64,000 nt of DNA, taken from assembly GCA_021323655.1 (NCBI GenBank), contig JAJPKO010000055.1:1-64000 (forward strand). The letters are read 5' to 3'. The stretch is from Acidobacteriaceae bacterium (GTDB lineage Bacteria; Acidobacteriota; Terriglobia; Terriglobales; Acidobacteriaceae). Position numbers and translations under genes: made by a program. This document shows positions 7,201 through 14,992 of this stretch, one piece after another (position 1 is the first letter of the stretch; every line of letters starts with the position of its first letter). Below the pieces are notes generated by a model. That model saw nothing but the letters and a program-made list of their open reading frames with translations, did no database searches and was not told where the DNA came from.

Positions 7201-9813
7201 ATGGGCTGCTGCGGAAATCAGCAAACTCTCACAAACGTCGGCGACAAGGATCCTGTCTGCGGAATGACCGTGGATCCGGCGAAAGCTGCCGGTCAGTCCG
7301 AATACCGGGGGACTACTTATTTCTTCTGTTCGACTCGGTGCAAGCAGAAATTCGATGACGCGCCGGAGCGGTTCATTGGTCCTTCGGCGGCATCGCGATC
7401 AGAAAAGGTTGAAATCGATCCCGTTTGCGGAATGCAGGTCAATCCGTCCAAGGCGACTGCGACTGCCGTTCACGATGGACAAACGTTCTATTTCTGCAGC
7501 CAGGGATGCGCGGCAAAGTTCAATGTAGATCCTCGGAAGTATCTGAATTCAAGCGAGGAACCGCAGGAAAAGCGGGCGCGAGGTAACTCATCAGCCGAGT
7601 ACACCTGTCCAATGCACCCGGAGGTGAGACAAGCCGGTCCCGGCAGTTGCCCCAAATGCGGGATGGCCCTGGAACCGACGACAATTTCAGCTCCGAAAGC
7701 CGGAACCGAATATACCTGCCCGATGCATCCGGAGATCGTCCGCTCCGAGCCGGGCTCCTGTCCTATCTGCGGAATGGCGCTCGAGCCCCGGGAGATCTCA
7801 GGTACAGAGTCCAATCCGGAGCTAGCTGACATGTCCAGGCGGTTCTGGATTAGTGTGGTTCTATCTCTTCCCGTGCTGGCTCTGATGGTGTCGGAATTGA
7901 TCCCGGGCATGCCGCTTCAGCACATGCTTCCGTGGCGAAGTTGGGCATGGATCGAACTTGCCTTGGCAAGCCCGGTCGTTCTTTGGTGCGGATGGCCGTT
8001 TTTCGAGCGGGCTTGGCAATCATTCGTTCATCGCAGCCCGAATATGTTCACTCTGATTGCACTCGGAACAGGCTCGGCGTATCTCTACAGTCTCGTTGCG
8101 GCCTTTGCGCCGCAGAGCTTTCCGGCTTCCTTCCGCAACGAAGGTGGCGAGATCGGACTCTATTTCGAGCCCGCGATGGTGATTACCGCTCTTGTGCTTC
8201 TTGGCCAGGTGATGGAGTTGCGGGCGCGTAGCCAGACCAGCAGCGCCATTCGTGCGTTGCTCGGACTCGCGCCGAAGATGGCCCGGCGGATCGATCAGCA
8301 GGGTGCGGAATCGGATATCCCGCTCGAGCAAGTGCAGGTGGGAGACAGGCTTCGAGTCCGCCCAGGTGAAAAGGTCCCAGTGGACGGAAGGGTATTGGAA
8401 GGACACAGTTCAGTCGATGAGTCCATGATCACCGGAGAACCGATTCCGATTGAGAAGGAGAAGAACTCCCGAGTGACAGCGGGAACCCTGAACGGTACCG
8501 GAGGGTTCGTGATGGGAGCCGAACGCGTGGGCTCTGATACGCTGCTCTCCCAAATCGTCAAGATGGTGAGCGAGGCTCAACGTTCCCGCGCACCGATTCA
8601 GCGGCTCGCAGACAAGGTCTCTTCCTACTTCGTTCCCGCCGTCATTCTGATTGCGATCATCACCTTCATTGTCTGGTATCTGGCTGGGCCGCAACCCAGA
8701 TTTGCGCATGCTCTGGTCAACGCAGTCGCAGTACTGATCGTGGCATGTCCGTGTGCTCTGGGCCTTGCTACTCCCATGGCTGTGATGGTCGGTACCGGAC
8801 GCGGCGCTCACGCAGGAATCCTCATTCGTAATGCCGAAGCGCTGGAAGTATTCGGCACGGTCAATACGCTCATCGTGGACAAAACGGGAACCCTTACGGA
8901 AGGCAAGCCCCGGCTGAGTTCCGTGTTCAGTGTTTCGACCTATGGTGAATCGGAGTTGTTGCAGATTGTGGCCAGCCTGGAACGGGCAAGCGAACATCCG
9001 CTGGCGCGATCGATCGCTGATGCGGCCGAAGAAAGGAAGCTAGAGTTTCTTTCTATCGACAACTTCAGTTCGCTCACAGGAAGGGGCGTACGGGGCACAG
9101 TCGCGGGGAAAGAAACAGCGGTCGGCAATCTCGATCTATTCCGCGAACTGAAAATCGATTCCTCCCCATTGAGCACAAAAGCCGAGGAACTGCGCGCGCA
9201 AGGCCATACCGTGATTCTCGCCGCTGTCGAGGGAAAATCGGCCGGTCTGGTCGCAGTCTCTGATCCCATCAAGGAGACAACGCCCGAAGCCATTCGCGGA
9301 CTAAAACGAGCCGGTATCAATGTCGTGATGGTGACCGGCGACCATGCGACCACAGCCAAGGCAGTCGCCGAGCAATTGGAAATCGAATTTGAGGCCGGAG
9401 TGCTGCCGGAGCGGAAAGCCGAAGTCGTAAAGGCCCATCAATCGTCTGGAGCAATCGTTGCGATGGCCGGCGATGGCGTGAACGATGCGCCAGCACTTGC
9501 GCAAGCCAATGTCGGTATAGCGATGGGAACTGGAACAGATGTTGCGATGGAGGCAGGCGGAATTACCCTGATTAAGGGAGACTTGCGTGGAATCGTGCGA
9601 GCACGGCACCTAAGTATTGCGACGATGCAAAACATCCGCCAAAACCTGTTCTTTGCGTTCGTCTACAACGCAATTGGTGTACCGGTTGCGGCTGGTGCCC
9701 TATTCCCCACGCTTGGACTGCTTCTGAATCCGATGATTGCCGCGGCGGCGATGAGTTTTAGTTCCGTTTCAGTGATCGCCAATGCGTTAAGGCTGCGAGC
9801 TATAGAGCTTTAA
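7201..9813 (+). CDS. copA: Cu(I)/Ag(I)-exporting P1B-type ATPase with two YHS and two HMBD domains
   Basis: 870 residues, started by a strong TTGGAGG site. Two YHS domains come first ([15 protein letters not shown] ... [25 protein letters not shown] ... [12 protein letters not shown], about 18-118). Two heavy-metal-binding domains with YTCPMHPE ... CPxCGMALEP follow (about 134-197), in place of classical CxxC MBDs. The core has a TGEP actuator loop, [10 protein letters not shown] (about 516), phosphorylated Asp in DKTGTLTEG (about 560), [10 protein letters not shown], and P1B-1 residues YN and MSFSS in the last membrane helices, specifying Cu+/Ag+. It moves copper from cytosol to periplasm. 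Probable control by the CorE-like sigma upstream. Confidence 0.92.
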   Translation: MGCCGNQQTLTNVGDKDPVCGMTVDPAKAAGQSEYRGTTYFFCSTRCKQKFDDAPERFIGPSAASRSEKVEIDPVCGMQVNPSKATATAVHDGQTFYFCSQGCAAKFNVDPRKYLNSSEEPQEKRARGNSSAEYTCPMHPEVRQAGPGSCPKCGMALEPTTISAPKAGTEYTCPMHPEIVRSEPGSCPICGMALEPREISGTESNPELADMSRRFWISVVLSLPVLALMVSELIPGMPLQHMLPWRSWAWIELALASPVVLWCGWPFFERAWQSFVHRSPNMFTLIALGTGSAYLYSLVAAFAPQSFPASFRNEGGEIGLYFEPAMVITALVLLGQVMELRARSQTSSAIRALLGLAPKMARRIDQQGAESDIPLEQVQVGDRLRVRPGEKVPVDGRVLEGHSSVDESMITGEPIPIEKEKNSRVTAGTLNGTGGFVMGAERVGSDTLLSQIVKMVSEAQRSRAPIQRLADKVSSYFVPAVILIAIITFIVWYLAGPQPRFAHALVNAVAVLIVACPCALGLATPMAVMVGTGRGAHAGILIRNAEALEVFGTVNTLIVDKTGTLTEGKPRLSSVFSVSTYGESELLQIVASLERASEHPLARSIADAAEERKLEFLSIDNFSSLTGRGVRGTVAGKETAVGNLDLFRELKIDSSPLSTKAEELRAQGHTVILAAVEGKSAGLVAVSDPIKETTPEAIRGLKRAGINVVMVTGDHATTAKAVAEQLEIEFEAGVLPERKAEVVKAHQSSGAIVAMAGDGVNDAPALAQANVGIAMGTGTDVAMEAGGITLIKGDLRGIVRARHLSIATMQNIRQNLFFAFVYNAIGVPVAAGALFPTLGLLLNPMIAAAAMSFSSVSVIANALRLRAIEL

Positions 9814-9865
9814 GCGGCGGAGGGATAGAACAACGCGGGCTGCGGGTGTCGGAAGCGAATACGAA

Positions 9866-10500
9866 CTAGTGGACTATCGCGGTGAATTCGTTATTAGATG
9901 AGCGGCGAGAAGGGTTCGAGTATTTCCAGCGGATGGGTGGTGCGTCGGCGGAGTAAGCGCTGACGTAGCGGCGGAGCAAGCGAGCCAGGTCCGTGACGGA
10001 AGTAAAGATACTGCGGGCAATGACCTCGCGCTCGATTTTGGCGAACCACAACTCGACTTGGTTGAGCCACGGGGAATGGTCGGGGTGAAGTGAAACTGCA
10101 CGCGCGAATGCCGTTGCAGGAAATCGCGAACTAATTGCGTTTTGTGGGCGGAGAAGATTGTCGAAGATGATATGAATCCGCTGCCGGAGCGGGCACAAAG
10201 ACGCGACTTCTTCCAGGAAGGCCACGAAGTCGCGGCTGGTGTGACGCCGCAGTCTTTCCATGGACGCGACCGGTTTTGGTATTTAACGCAGCGTACAGCG
10301 AAAGCGTGCCATGCCGGTAGTACACAAAGCCGTGGGTTTGGCGCGTCCCGGCGATAGCGGCAGAACGAGATCGAGGCGATCCAGAGCCTGAATCGCGGTT
10401 TTTTCATCGACCGAGAACACGGCCGTATGCTGTGGCGGATTCAGGTATAAGGCGAGAATGTCGGCCGCTTTGCTCTCAAATTCCGGATCCGCGCAATCTG
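9866..10500 (-). pseudogene. IS630-family transposase remnant with several frameshifts
   Basis: On the minus strand, pieces of one DDE transposase alternate between frames. ALYLNPPQHTAVFSVDEKTAIQALDR lies in the 10283-10693 frame and YYRHGTLSLYAALN in the 10131-10325 frame. RDFVAFLEEVASLCP and IHIIFDNL lie in the 9866-10261 frame, AHKTQLVRDFLQRH in a third frame, then PWLNQVELWFAKIERE back in the second. At least three frameshifts break it and the N-terminal HTH half is missing. No terminal inverted repeats were located. It is an old insertion between the copper ATPase and the periplasmic gene cluster. Confidence 0.75.
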
Positions 10501-10807
10501 CCGCGCTCTTCGGAGAGTACGATCGGCTCGCGGATGCGGCAGCTGCAAAGTAGGCCAAACGAAAGGGGCAAAGAAACGCGTGAAATCCCGCGATTCCTAG
10601 TTTGGGCATTTTTTTGGAAACCACAATCCGAAGGAGACCGAGTACGAGATGCGCGCTCACTCGTTTCTTCCGACAGCATAGTGGAACAATCAACTCACAT
10701 GGAGTGGAGGGCCCGCCCCCGGCTGTCCAAGAAAATCAGTGAAAAAGCGCGAAACACGAAGGTTCAGCGCAAAGTGCGAAGATCGACCATGCTGGCACGC
10801 CGAACGG

Positions 10808-11242
10808 TTATTTCGTCTCAGTGACGCTTGTGGTGATTCGTGCGCGATAGATAGCGACACGAGCTGAGCACTCTTGCGACTGCACCCCATAGCGCTTTAT
10901 AAGTTCGCGAGTTATATCGACCTGTGTTGCATAAGATCGTGCACGATAAGGGAGGGCGACCAATCGTTGCAGTTCTTTCAGTTGCTGTTCGGATTTCTGT
11001 TCAAACTCCATGGCTCGAAAGTCGAAGTAATCAGCGAGCCTTCCGATGTCATCCGGAGTCTTTGCAGCGTGAATCATGTTCCTGACTTCGGAACGGCTGT
11101 ATCGAGGCGGCAGGTCGGGCGCACGAGCATCAAGGAACATCCTGCGCATTTCATTTTTGCTTGCCATTTGTGCGACCGACTGTGAACAGGCTCCGATTGT
11201 GAGAGCCGCGGTAAGTATCGTGCTTTTGATCGAGGGTTTCAT
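10808..11242 (-). CDS. Secreted protein of the TPEDHRR-like small periplasmic family (divergent member)
   Basis: 144 residues from the ATG at 11242, which lies 26 bases after the predicted sigma-54 start point. The signal peptide is ILTAALTIGACSQSVAQM. The mature part has two related helical modules with an AARxPxD/AAKTPDDIGRLADYFDFRAMEFE pattern, then a long amphipathic helix (EQKSEQQLKELQRLV). It shares the Ala-Thr-Pro-acidic then DYF/HYR signature with the products at 11616, 26421 and 35960. Function unknown; periplasmic location and stress-linked expression are inferred from the signal peptide and promoter. Confidence 0.6.
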   Translation of the reverse strand: MKPSIKSTILTAALTIGACSQSVAQMASKNEMRRMFLDARAPDLPPRYSRSEVRNMIHAAKTPDDIGRLADYFDFRAMEFEQKSEQQLKELQRLVALPYRARSYATQVDITRELIKRYGVQSQECSARVAIYRARITTSVTETK

Positions 11243-11278
11243 CTCGGTCCGATGGTTCCGGCTGCCTAGCATGCTGAA

Positions 11279-11294
11279 AGCACAGCGCATGCCA
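11279..11294 (-). promoter_or_regulatory. Sigma-54 promoter driving 10808-11242
   Basis: Minus-strand TGGCATGCGCTGTGCT: GG-N10-GC with a TGGCAtG -24 box and GTGCT -12 box. The strong palindrome at 11390 lies 96 bp upstream. Leader of about 26 bases to the ATG. Confidence 0.75.
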
Positions 11295-11389
11295 AACGGA
11301 ACATCGGCGTCCCGTCACTACAAGCTCCTCATTTGAGAGAGAATTCTCTGTCCTCCCAATTGAGAAGCGAGAGGGCGCCTTTTTCCGGG

Positions 11390-11426
11390 TGTCCCATTTG
11401 AGGCAGTCGGTGGCTGAACTGATCCA
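11390..11426. promoter_or_regulatory. Shared enhancer pair for two divergent sigma-54 promoters
   Basis: TGTCCCATTTGAGGCA (11390-11405), one mismatch in the conserved left arm of TGCCnnAWWTnnGGCA, with a weaker second site TGGCTGAACTGATCCA (11411-11426) exactly 21 bp on. It is 96 bp from both the leftward promoter (11294) and the rightward one (11501). A still weaker half-site lies at 11325-11340. Confidence 0.7.
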
Positions 11427-11500
11427 GGAAGCCTGATACCGTCCATGGTTTGAAGGCTCGAATGGTTCTGATTCTGCCCGATTTGTTCACGCCGGCAGTT

Positions 11501-11516
11501 TGGTACACGTCGTGCA
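11501..11516 (+). promoter_or_regulatory. Sigma-54 promoter facing the decayed gene at 11616
   Basis: TGGTACACGTCGTGCA has GG-N10-GC spacing and a good GTGCA -12 box, but two changes in the -24 box. The strong palindrome ends 96 bp upstream. The predicted transcript leads into a pseudogene. Confidence 0.6.
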
Positions 11517-11615
11517 TATCAGACGGCCAGAAGGCGAGACGCCCTGTGCAGATCACAGTTAGTTGTCGCTCGGAGTAATCCCAGCGAAGGGTGTCGCGCA
11601 GACTGTGGCCACACA

Positions 11616-11921
11616 ATGACCCAGAGTCTGACGAAGAAGGAACTGAAAGTACTGATTGCCAATGCGCGCACTCCCGAGGATCACAGGAGAATTGCGGCAC
11701 ATTACCGGGCCGAGGGGGAACAGCTGAAGGCTAAGCAACGGGAAAATGAAGCGGAACTGGGCCGAATACCTCAAAAACCCTTCGAGCCACCCTGTGCCGA
11801 AGTGGCCGACCATGGATTAGCACTGCCGCCAGTTCATCTCTACCATGAAAAGGCAGCTGAAAAGGCTTTCGCGATGGCCGCGCAGCACGAATAGATGGCC
11901 GAAGAAGCAGGACGGAAGTAA
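11616..11921 (+). pseudogene. Decayed TPEDHRR-family periplasmic protein gene
   Basis: The track shows a 92-residue ORF beginning MTQSLTKKELKVLIANA and ARTPEDHRRIAAHYRAEGEQL. After EAEL the sense continues in another frame (AEYLKNPSSHPVPKWPTMD, an in-frame TAG, HCRQFIST). It then returns to the first frame (EKAAEKAFAMAAQHE, TAG, MAEEAGRK, TAA at 11919-11921). Two compensating frameshifts and two internal stops therefore break a gene clearly related to 26421 and 35960. No signal peptide is seen, so the 5-prime end is also gone. Its sigma-54 promoter and enhancer are still recognisable. Confidence 0.7.
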
Positions 11922-11950
11922 GAGTTCGATTTCGGCGAGGAGATTGAAGG

Positions 11951-12748
11951 ATGCTTACGAAGAGATTGATACAAATAGCGGTTGGGATGATGGCATTGAC
12001 GGGGGCGGCATACAGCGCCCCGCAGCTATCGGCTCAAGCGATCGAGCACGCCACAGAAGCACAGGCGTCCAATTCCGCGAGTGCTACATTCCAATGGAAA
12101 TCACCGGCGCAGTTGCACCGGCTGTTTCCGCTCTCGAAGGTACGCGGCACACTCTTTCTCGACGTCAGCGGCGTCGAATTCGTTTCGGATAGCGGGCAAA
12201 GGCAGAAGTGGACGGCTCTTGACTTCGAGACGTTTACGATCAAGCCGCACAAACTTGTGCTCCACACCTATCACGACCGCGGTCTGGGTCGGCTCGGAGA
12301 AGATTCGAAAGAGTTCAACTTGGCGGAATCGGTGCCCCCATCCGTTGCGGCATGGCTCGCAGGATACGCTGGCCGGCCATCGCGCAATGCTGTCCCCGCT
12401 GCGGTTTCGACCAGCAGCACGGATATTGGCCCCGATCAGCACCTGGTTGCCGTTCATCATCGCGCCGTATTCGGGGGCACGAGCGGAGTTCTACGATTCC
12501 GGCAGGGGGGAATCGACTACATCACGAACGTGCCAGGGGGCAGCCGGAGTTGGCGGTGGGAAGATATTCAGACTCTGTCCGAGCCGAACCCTTACCTTTT
12601 GTATGTCTTCGGATACAAGGATACGTTCACTTTCGATCTGAAAGAGCCGCTTGACCGTACCCTCTACGAGCACGCGACGGCGGCAGTCAGTGCCTATCAA
12701 GAGAATGGGCCTTCAAATGCGGCGCGACTCGAAGCGCCCAAAATGTGA
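11951..12748 (+). CDS. Secreted hypothetical protein with two related beta modules
   Basis: 265 residues with a signal peptide (MLTKRLIQIAVGMMALTGAA). Two internal segments share a pattern like a PH/GRAM-type beta sandwich: GTLFLDVSGVEFVSDSG with a KWTALDFETFTI strand, and GVLRFRQGGIDYITNVPGG with a SWRWEDIQTL strand followed by DTFTFDLKEPLD. This kind of double short-strand module is common in Acidobacterial secreted proteins of unknown role. It precedes the Cus block, and its stop codon overlaps the CRP-like site at 12744. Confidence 0.6.
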   Translation: MLTKRLIQIAVGMMALTGAAYSAPQLSAQAIEHATEAQASNSASATFQWKSPAQLHRLFPLSKVRGTLFLDVSGVEFVSDSGQRQKWTALDFETFTIKPHKLVLHTYHDRGLGRLGEDSKEFNLAESVPPSVAAWLAGYAGRPSRNAVPAAVSTSSTDIGPDQHLVAVHHRAVFGGTSGVLRFRQGGIDYITNVPGGSRSWRWEDIQTLSEPNPYLLYVFGYKDTFTFDLKEPLDRTLYEHATAAVSAYQENGPSNAARLEAPKM

Positions 12749-12759
12749 TTTGAATCACA
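12744..12759. promoter_or_regulatory. Perfect CRP-type palindrome before the Cus block
   Basis: TGTGATTTGAATCACA is an exact TGTGA-N6-TCACA inverted repeat, 26 bp before the Cys-rich gene and about 0.5 kb before cusC. The Crp/Fnr regulator closing the block (23833) is the natural candidate to bind it, giving an autoregulatory loop; that link is inferred. Confidence 0.6.
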
Positions 12760-12784
12760 GACGAATTCACGAACTGGGCAGAGG

Positions 12785-13198
12785 ATGAGATTAACTGGTA
12801 TGATGCGGCGGACAAAACTCGTGGCAAGCCTACTGGCGTTCGCGCTTGCGGCTTCTCCTGTTCTTGCCGCAATCCCGTGCCAGCAGGCCGCGCAGTTCAA
12901 AATGCAGTGCGGGTCCAGCTGCCCCATGATGGCCAAAGCATCGAGCGGCAAAGCCATCAGTACGTCAGGAACAGGACCCACCAGCGCGACGCCTTCCTGC
13001 TGCCAAAAGTCCTCCCAACCTGCAGCCCCTTCTACCACGCAGGCAGGCCCTGAGCGGCCTTTGTACCTGGGGCTCCATGCGAGCGATGCAGCGATAGTTG
13101 CAGATGATCCGGCTCCGTATCAAGTATCAGTTCCGGCCCTGACGACGCTGTGTGTTGCTCCGCGTTCGCAAGCATCGTTGTGCACATTTCTGATCTGA
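12785..13198 (+). CDS. Secreted Cys-rich small protein preceding the Cus operon
   Basis: 137 residues with a signal peptide (LVASLLAFALAASPVLA). The mature protein has clustered soft-metal ligands, QCGSSCPMMA and SCCQKSS, separated by a Ser/Thr/Pro/Gly linker, and a hydrophobic C-terminus without a clear membrane helix. It shares the CPMM core with the product at 57657 and general design with 49384, all first in a copper cluster. Periplasmic Cu(I)/Ag(I) binding is inferred from composition. The start may be one of the downstream ATGs at 12800 or 12803. Confidence 0.55.
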   Translation: MRLTGMMRRTKLVASLLAFALAASPVLAAIPCQQAAQFKMQCGSSCPMMAKASSGKAISTSGTGPTSATPSCCQKSSQPAAPSTTQAGPERPLYLGLHASDAAIVADDPAPYQVSVPALTTLCVAPRSQASLCTFLI

Positions 13199-13277
13199 CC
13201 GTATTTCCGCGGTGAACGCAGGCGGACCTCGGCAGGTCCGATCCGATATCGTCTTCAAACACATTCGAGGGGATTTC

Positions 13278-14642
13278 ATGAAAGCCATACGGCACCTCGC
13301 GGCGCTGTTGTTGCTGCCTTCCTCCATTCACCTGGGAGGTATGGGCACAGCGGCCGCACAGGAAACAGAGAAGAGCATCCCGGCGGACTCGCCGTCGAGC
13401 CAGCAGTCTCTCCGGATCGATGACGTGATTCGGGAGGCGCTCGAGAAGAACCCCGAGGCGCAAAGCGCGTTGCACACAGTGAACGCGCTGGAACGGCGCG
13501 TGCCCCAGGCAAGAGCCCTGCCCGATCCCGTAGCTTCGGTTGGGTGGGCCGGCAATATCGCTCCGTTCAGCATCATGTCGGGCGACGCGTCGAGCTACCG
13601 CGGCGTCACAGTTGCGGAACAATTCCCGTATCCGGGCAAGCTGAAGCTGCAAGGGCAAATTGCAAGCAAGGAAGCCGAAGCTGCGCGGGCCGATTACGAG
13701 TCGGTGCGCCGCAGAATCACAGCCGACGTCAAGGCCGCATATTTCGACTACTTCTACTACGACAAGGCGATCCAGACGACCACCAAGAACAAGGAACTTC
13801 TCGAGAAACTCTCGCAGATTGCCGAGGCCCAATACCGCGTCGGCAAGGGCATGCAGCAGGATGTGCTGCGGTCGCAAGTGGAGATCTCGCTGCTCGTCGA
13901 GAAGCTAACGGTCCTCGAGCAACAGCGGGCGACAGCACAGGCTCGAATCAACACGTTCCTCCTTCGCTCTCCCGAATCTCCTTTGCCGCCAGCCGCCGAT
14001 GTGGTGCCCTCGACGCTTCGTTATTCGCTCGACGATCTGTATGCTCTGGCCGCCGACAACGACACTGGTGTCCTGCGCAACCGGAGGATGGTGGAACGTG
14101 GCCGTCTGAGCATGGCCTTGGCCGAAAAGCAATATAAGCCCGATTTCGGCGTGGGATACATGTACCAGCAGCGCGCGGCGCAGCCGGATATGAATGGCGT
14201 GACTTTCAGTGTGAACATTCCTGTGTTCTACCGGAGCAAGCAGCGCCAGGGCGTGGCCGAAGCCGCGGAGGGTCTGCTAAGCGCGGAGAAGATGCGCGAC
14301 AACCGCTTGAACGAGGTCCGATTCGAGTTGAAACAGCAATACCTGGCGGCGCAAGCTTCGCAGAAGCTGGTGAGTCTCTATGCGAAGGGCGTCGTCCCGC
14401 AGTCGTCGCTGGCTCTTGAGTCGGCGATGTCGTCCTACCAGGTGGGCAAGGTCGATTTTCTTTCGCTGATCGCGAACTTCACCACGCTGCTCGATTACGA
14501 AACGGACTACTATCGTCAACTGGCCGATTATCAAACCGCTCTCGCCCGCATCGAAAGCCTGACCGGCGTTGCTGTTGGAGATGATTCGAATACAAATCCT
14601 GGCGCATCTGTTCCGCGGCCGGCAAATGAGGTGCAGCAATGA
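13278..14642 (+). CDS. cusC: CusC/TolC-type outer-membrane efflux protein
   Basis: 454 residues from the ATG at 13278, preceded by GAGGGG; the track start at 13212 adds a non-signal tail. Signal peptide HLAALLLLPSSIHLGG. Two OEP repeats of long coiled-coil helices (IREALEKNPEAQSAL ... RVPQARALPDP; EAEAARADYESVRRRITADVKAAYF; MRDNRLNEVRFELKQQYLAAQ) flank beta-barrel strands, the TolC pattern. It forms the outer-membrane channel of the tripartite pump with 14985 and 16933. The stop overlaps the next ATG (ATGA). Confidence 0.85.
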   Translation: MKAIRHLAALLLLPSSIHLGGMGTAAAQETEKSIPADSPSSQQSLRIDDVIREALEKNPEAQSALHTVNALERRVPQARALPDPVASVGWAGNIAPFSIMSGDASSYRGVTVAEQFPYPGKLKLQGQIASKEAEAARADYESVRRRITADVKAAYFDYFYYDKAIQTTTKNKELLEKLSQIAEAQYRVGKGMQQDVLRSQVEISLLVEKLTVLEQQRATAQARINTFLLRSPESPLPPAADVVPSTLRYSLDDLYALAADNDTGVLRNRRMVERGRLSMALAEKQYKPDFGVGYMYQQRAAQPDMNGVTFSVNIPVFYRSKQRQGVAEAAEGLLSAEKMRDNRLNEVRFELKQQYLAAQASQKLVSLYAKGVVPQSSLALESAMSSYQVGKVDFLSLIANFTTLLDYETDYYRQLADYQTALARIESLTGVAVGDDSNTNPGASVPRPANEVQQ

Positions 14643-14992
14643 ACACGCAGGCATTCATGGAAACCGAGACCAGGAGAGAGACGTGCACGCGCTCGGAACT
14701 GGTTTTCGCAACACTCGTTCATGTTCCCAACCGCTATCGTCTTTGCCAGTTGACGGCCAAAGGAGCACGTAAACTCCACAAGCCGAATGAGCGGATGCAG
14801 GATACGGTGAACGAAGTCCTGATGATTTTCGACGGTTCGAGCACGGCAGTTTCGGTTCCGAGCGCGCCTCAGCTGATCCCGGAGTCATCATTGCATCCTG
14901 TGTTCCAAGCCAGTCACCTCCCAGATGCAACACCCCTTGTTCTGAGCCAGACAACATTCATGCGGGAAGAGAGGAATTACAGCCATGTTTAG
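14639..14992 (+). CDS. RpoZ (RNA polymerase omega)-like small protein inside the Cus operon
   Basis: 117 residues, overlapping cusC upstream by 4 bases and the MFP gene downstream by 8. The core SELVFATLVHVPNRYRLCQL ... AKGARKLHKPNERMQDTVNEVL aligns with the omega-subunit signature (NRYxL, AKxARxL) in the form seen in Acidobacteria. A variable 50-residue tail follows. If real it would be a paralogue of the housekeeping omega subunit co-expressed with a metal pump, possibly biasing sigma use. It could also be a decayed or repurposed homologue. Confidence 0.45.
   Translation: MNTQAFMETETRRETCTRSELVFATLVHVPNRYRLCQLTAKGARKLHKPNERMQDTVNEVLMIFDGSSTAVSVPSAPQLIPESSLHPVFQASHLPDATPLVLSQTTFMREERNYSHV

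Noticed and set aside
10142-10824. Plus-strand ORFs over the IS630 remnant
   Set aside because: Antisense to transposase fragments whose minus-strand sense is clear.
13032-13877. 281-residue minus-strand ORF over cusC
   Set aside because: Shadow of the efflux channel gene, rich in Arg/His/Cys as expected for antisense of GC-rich coding DNA.
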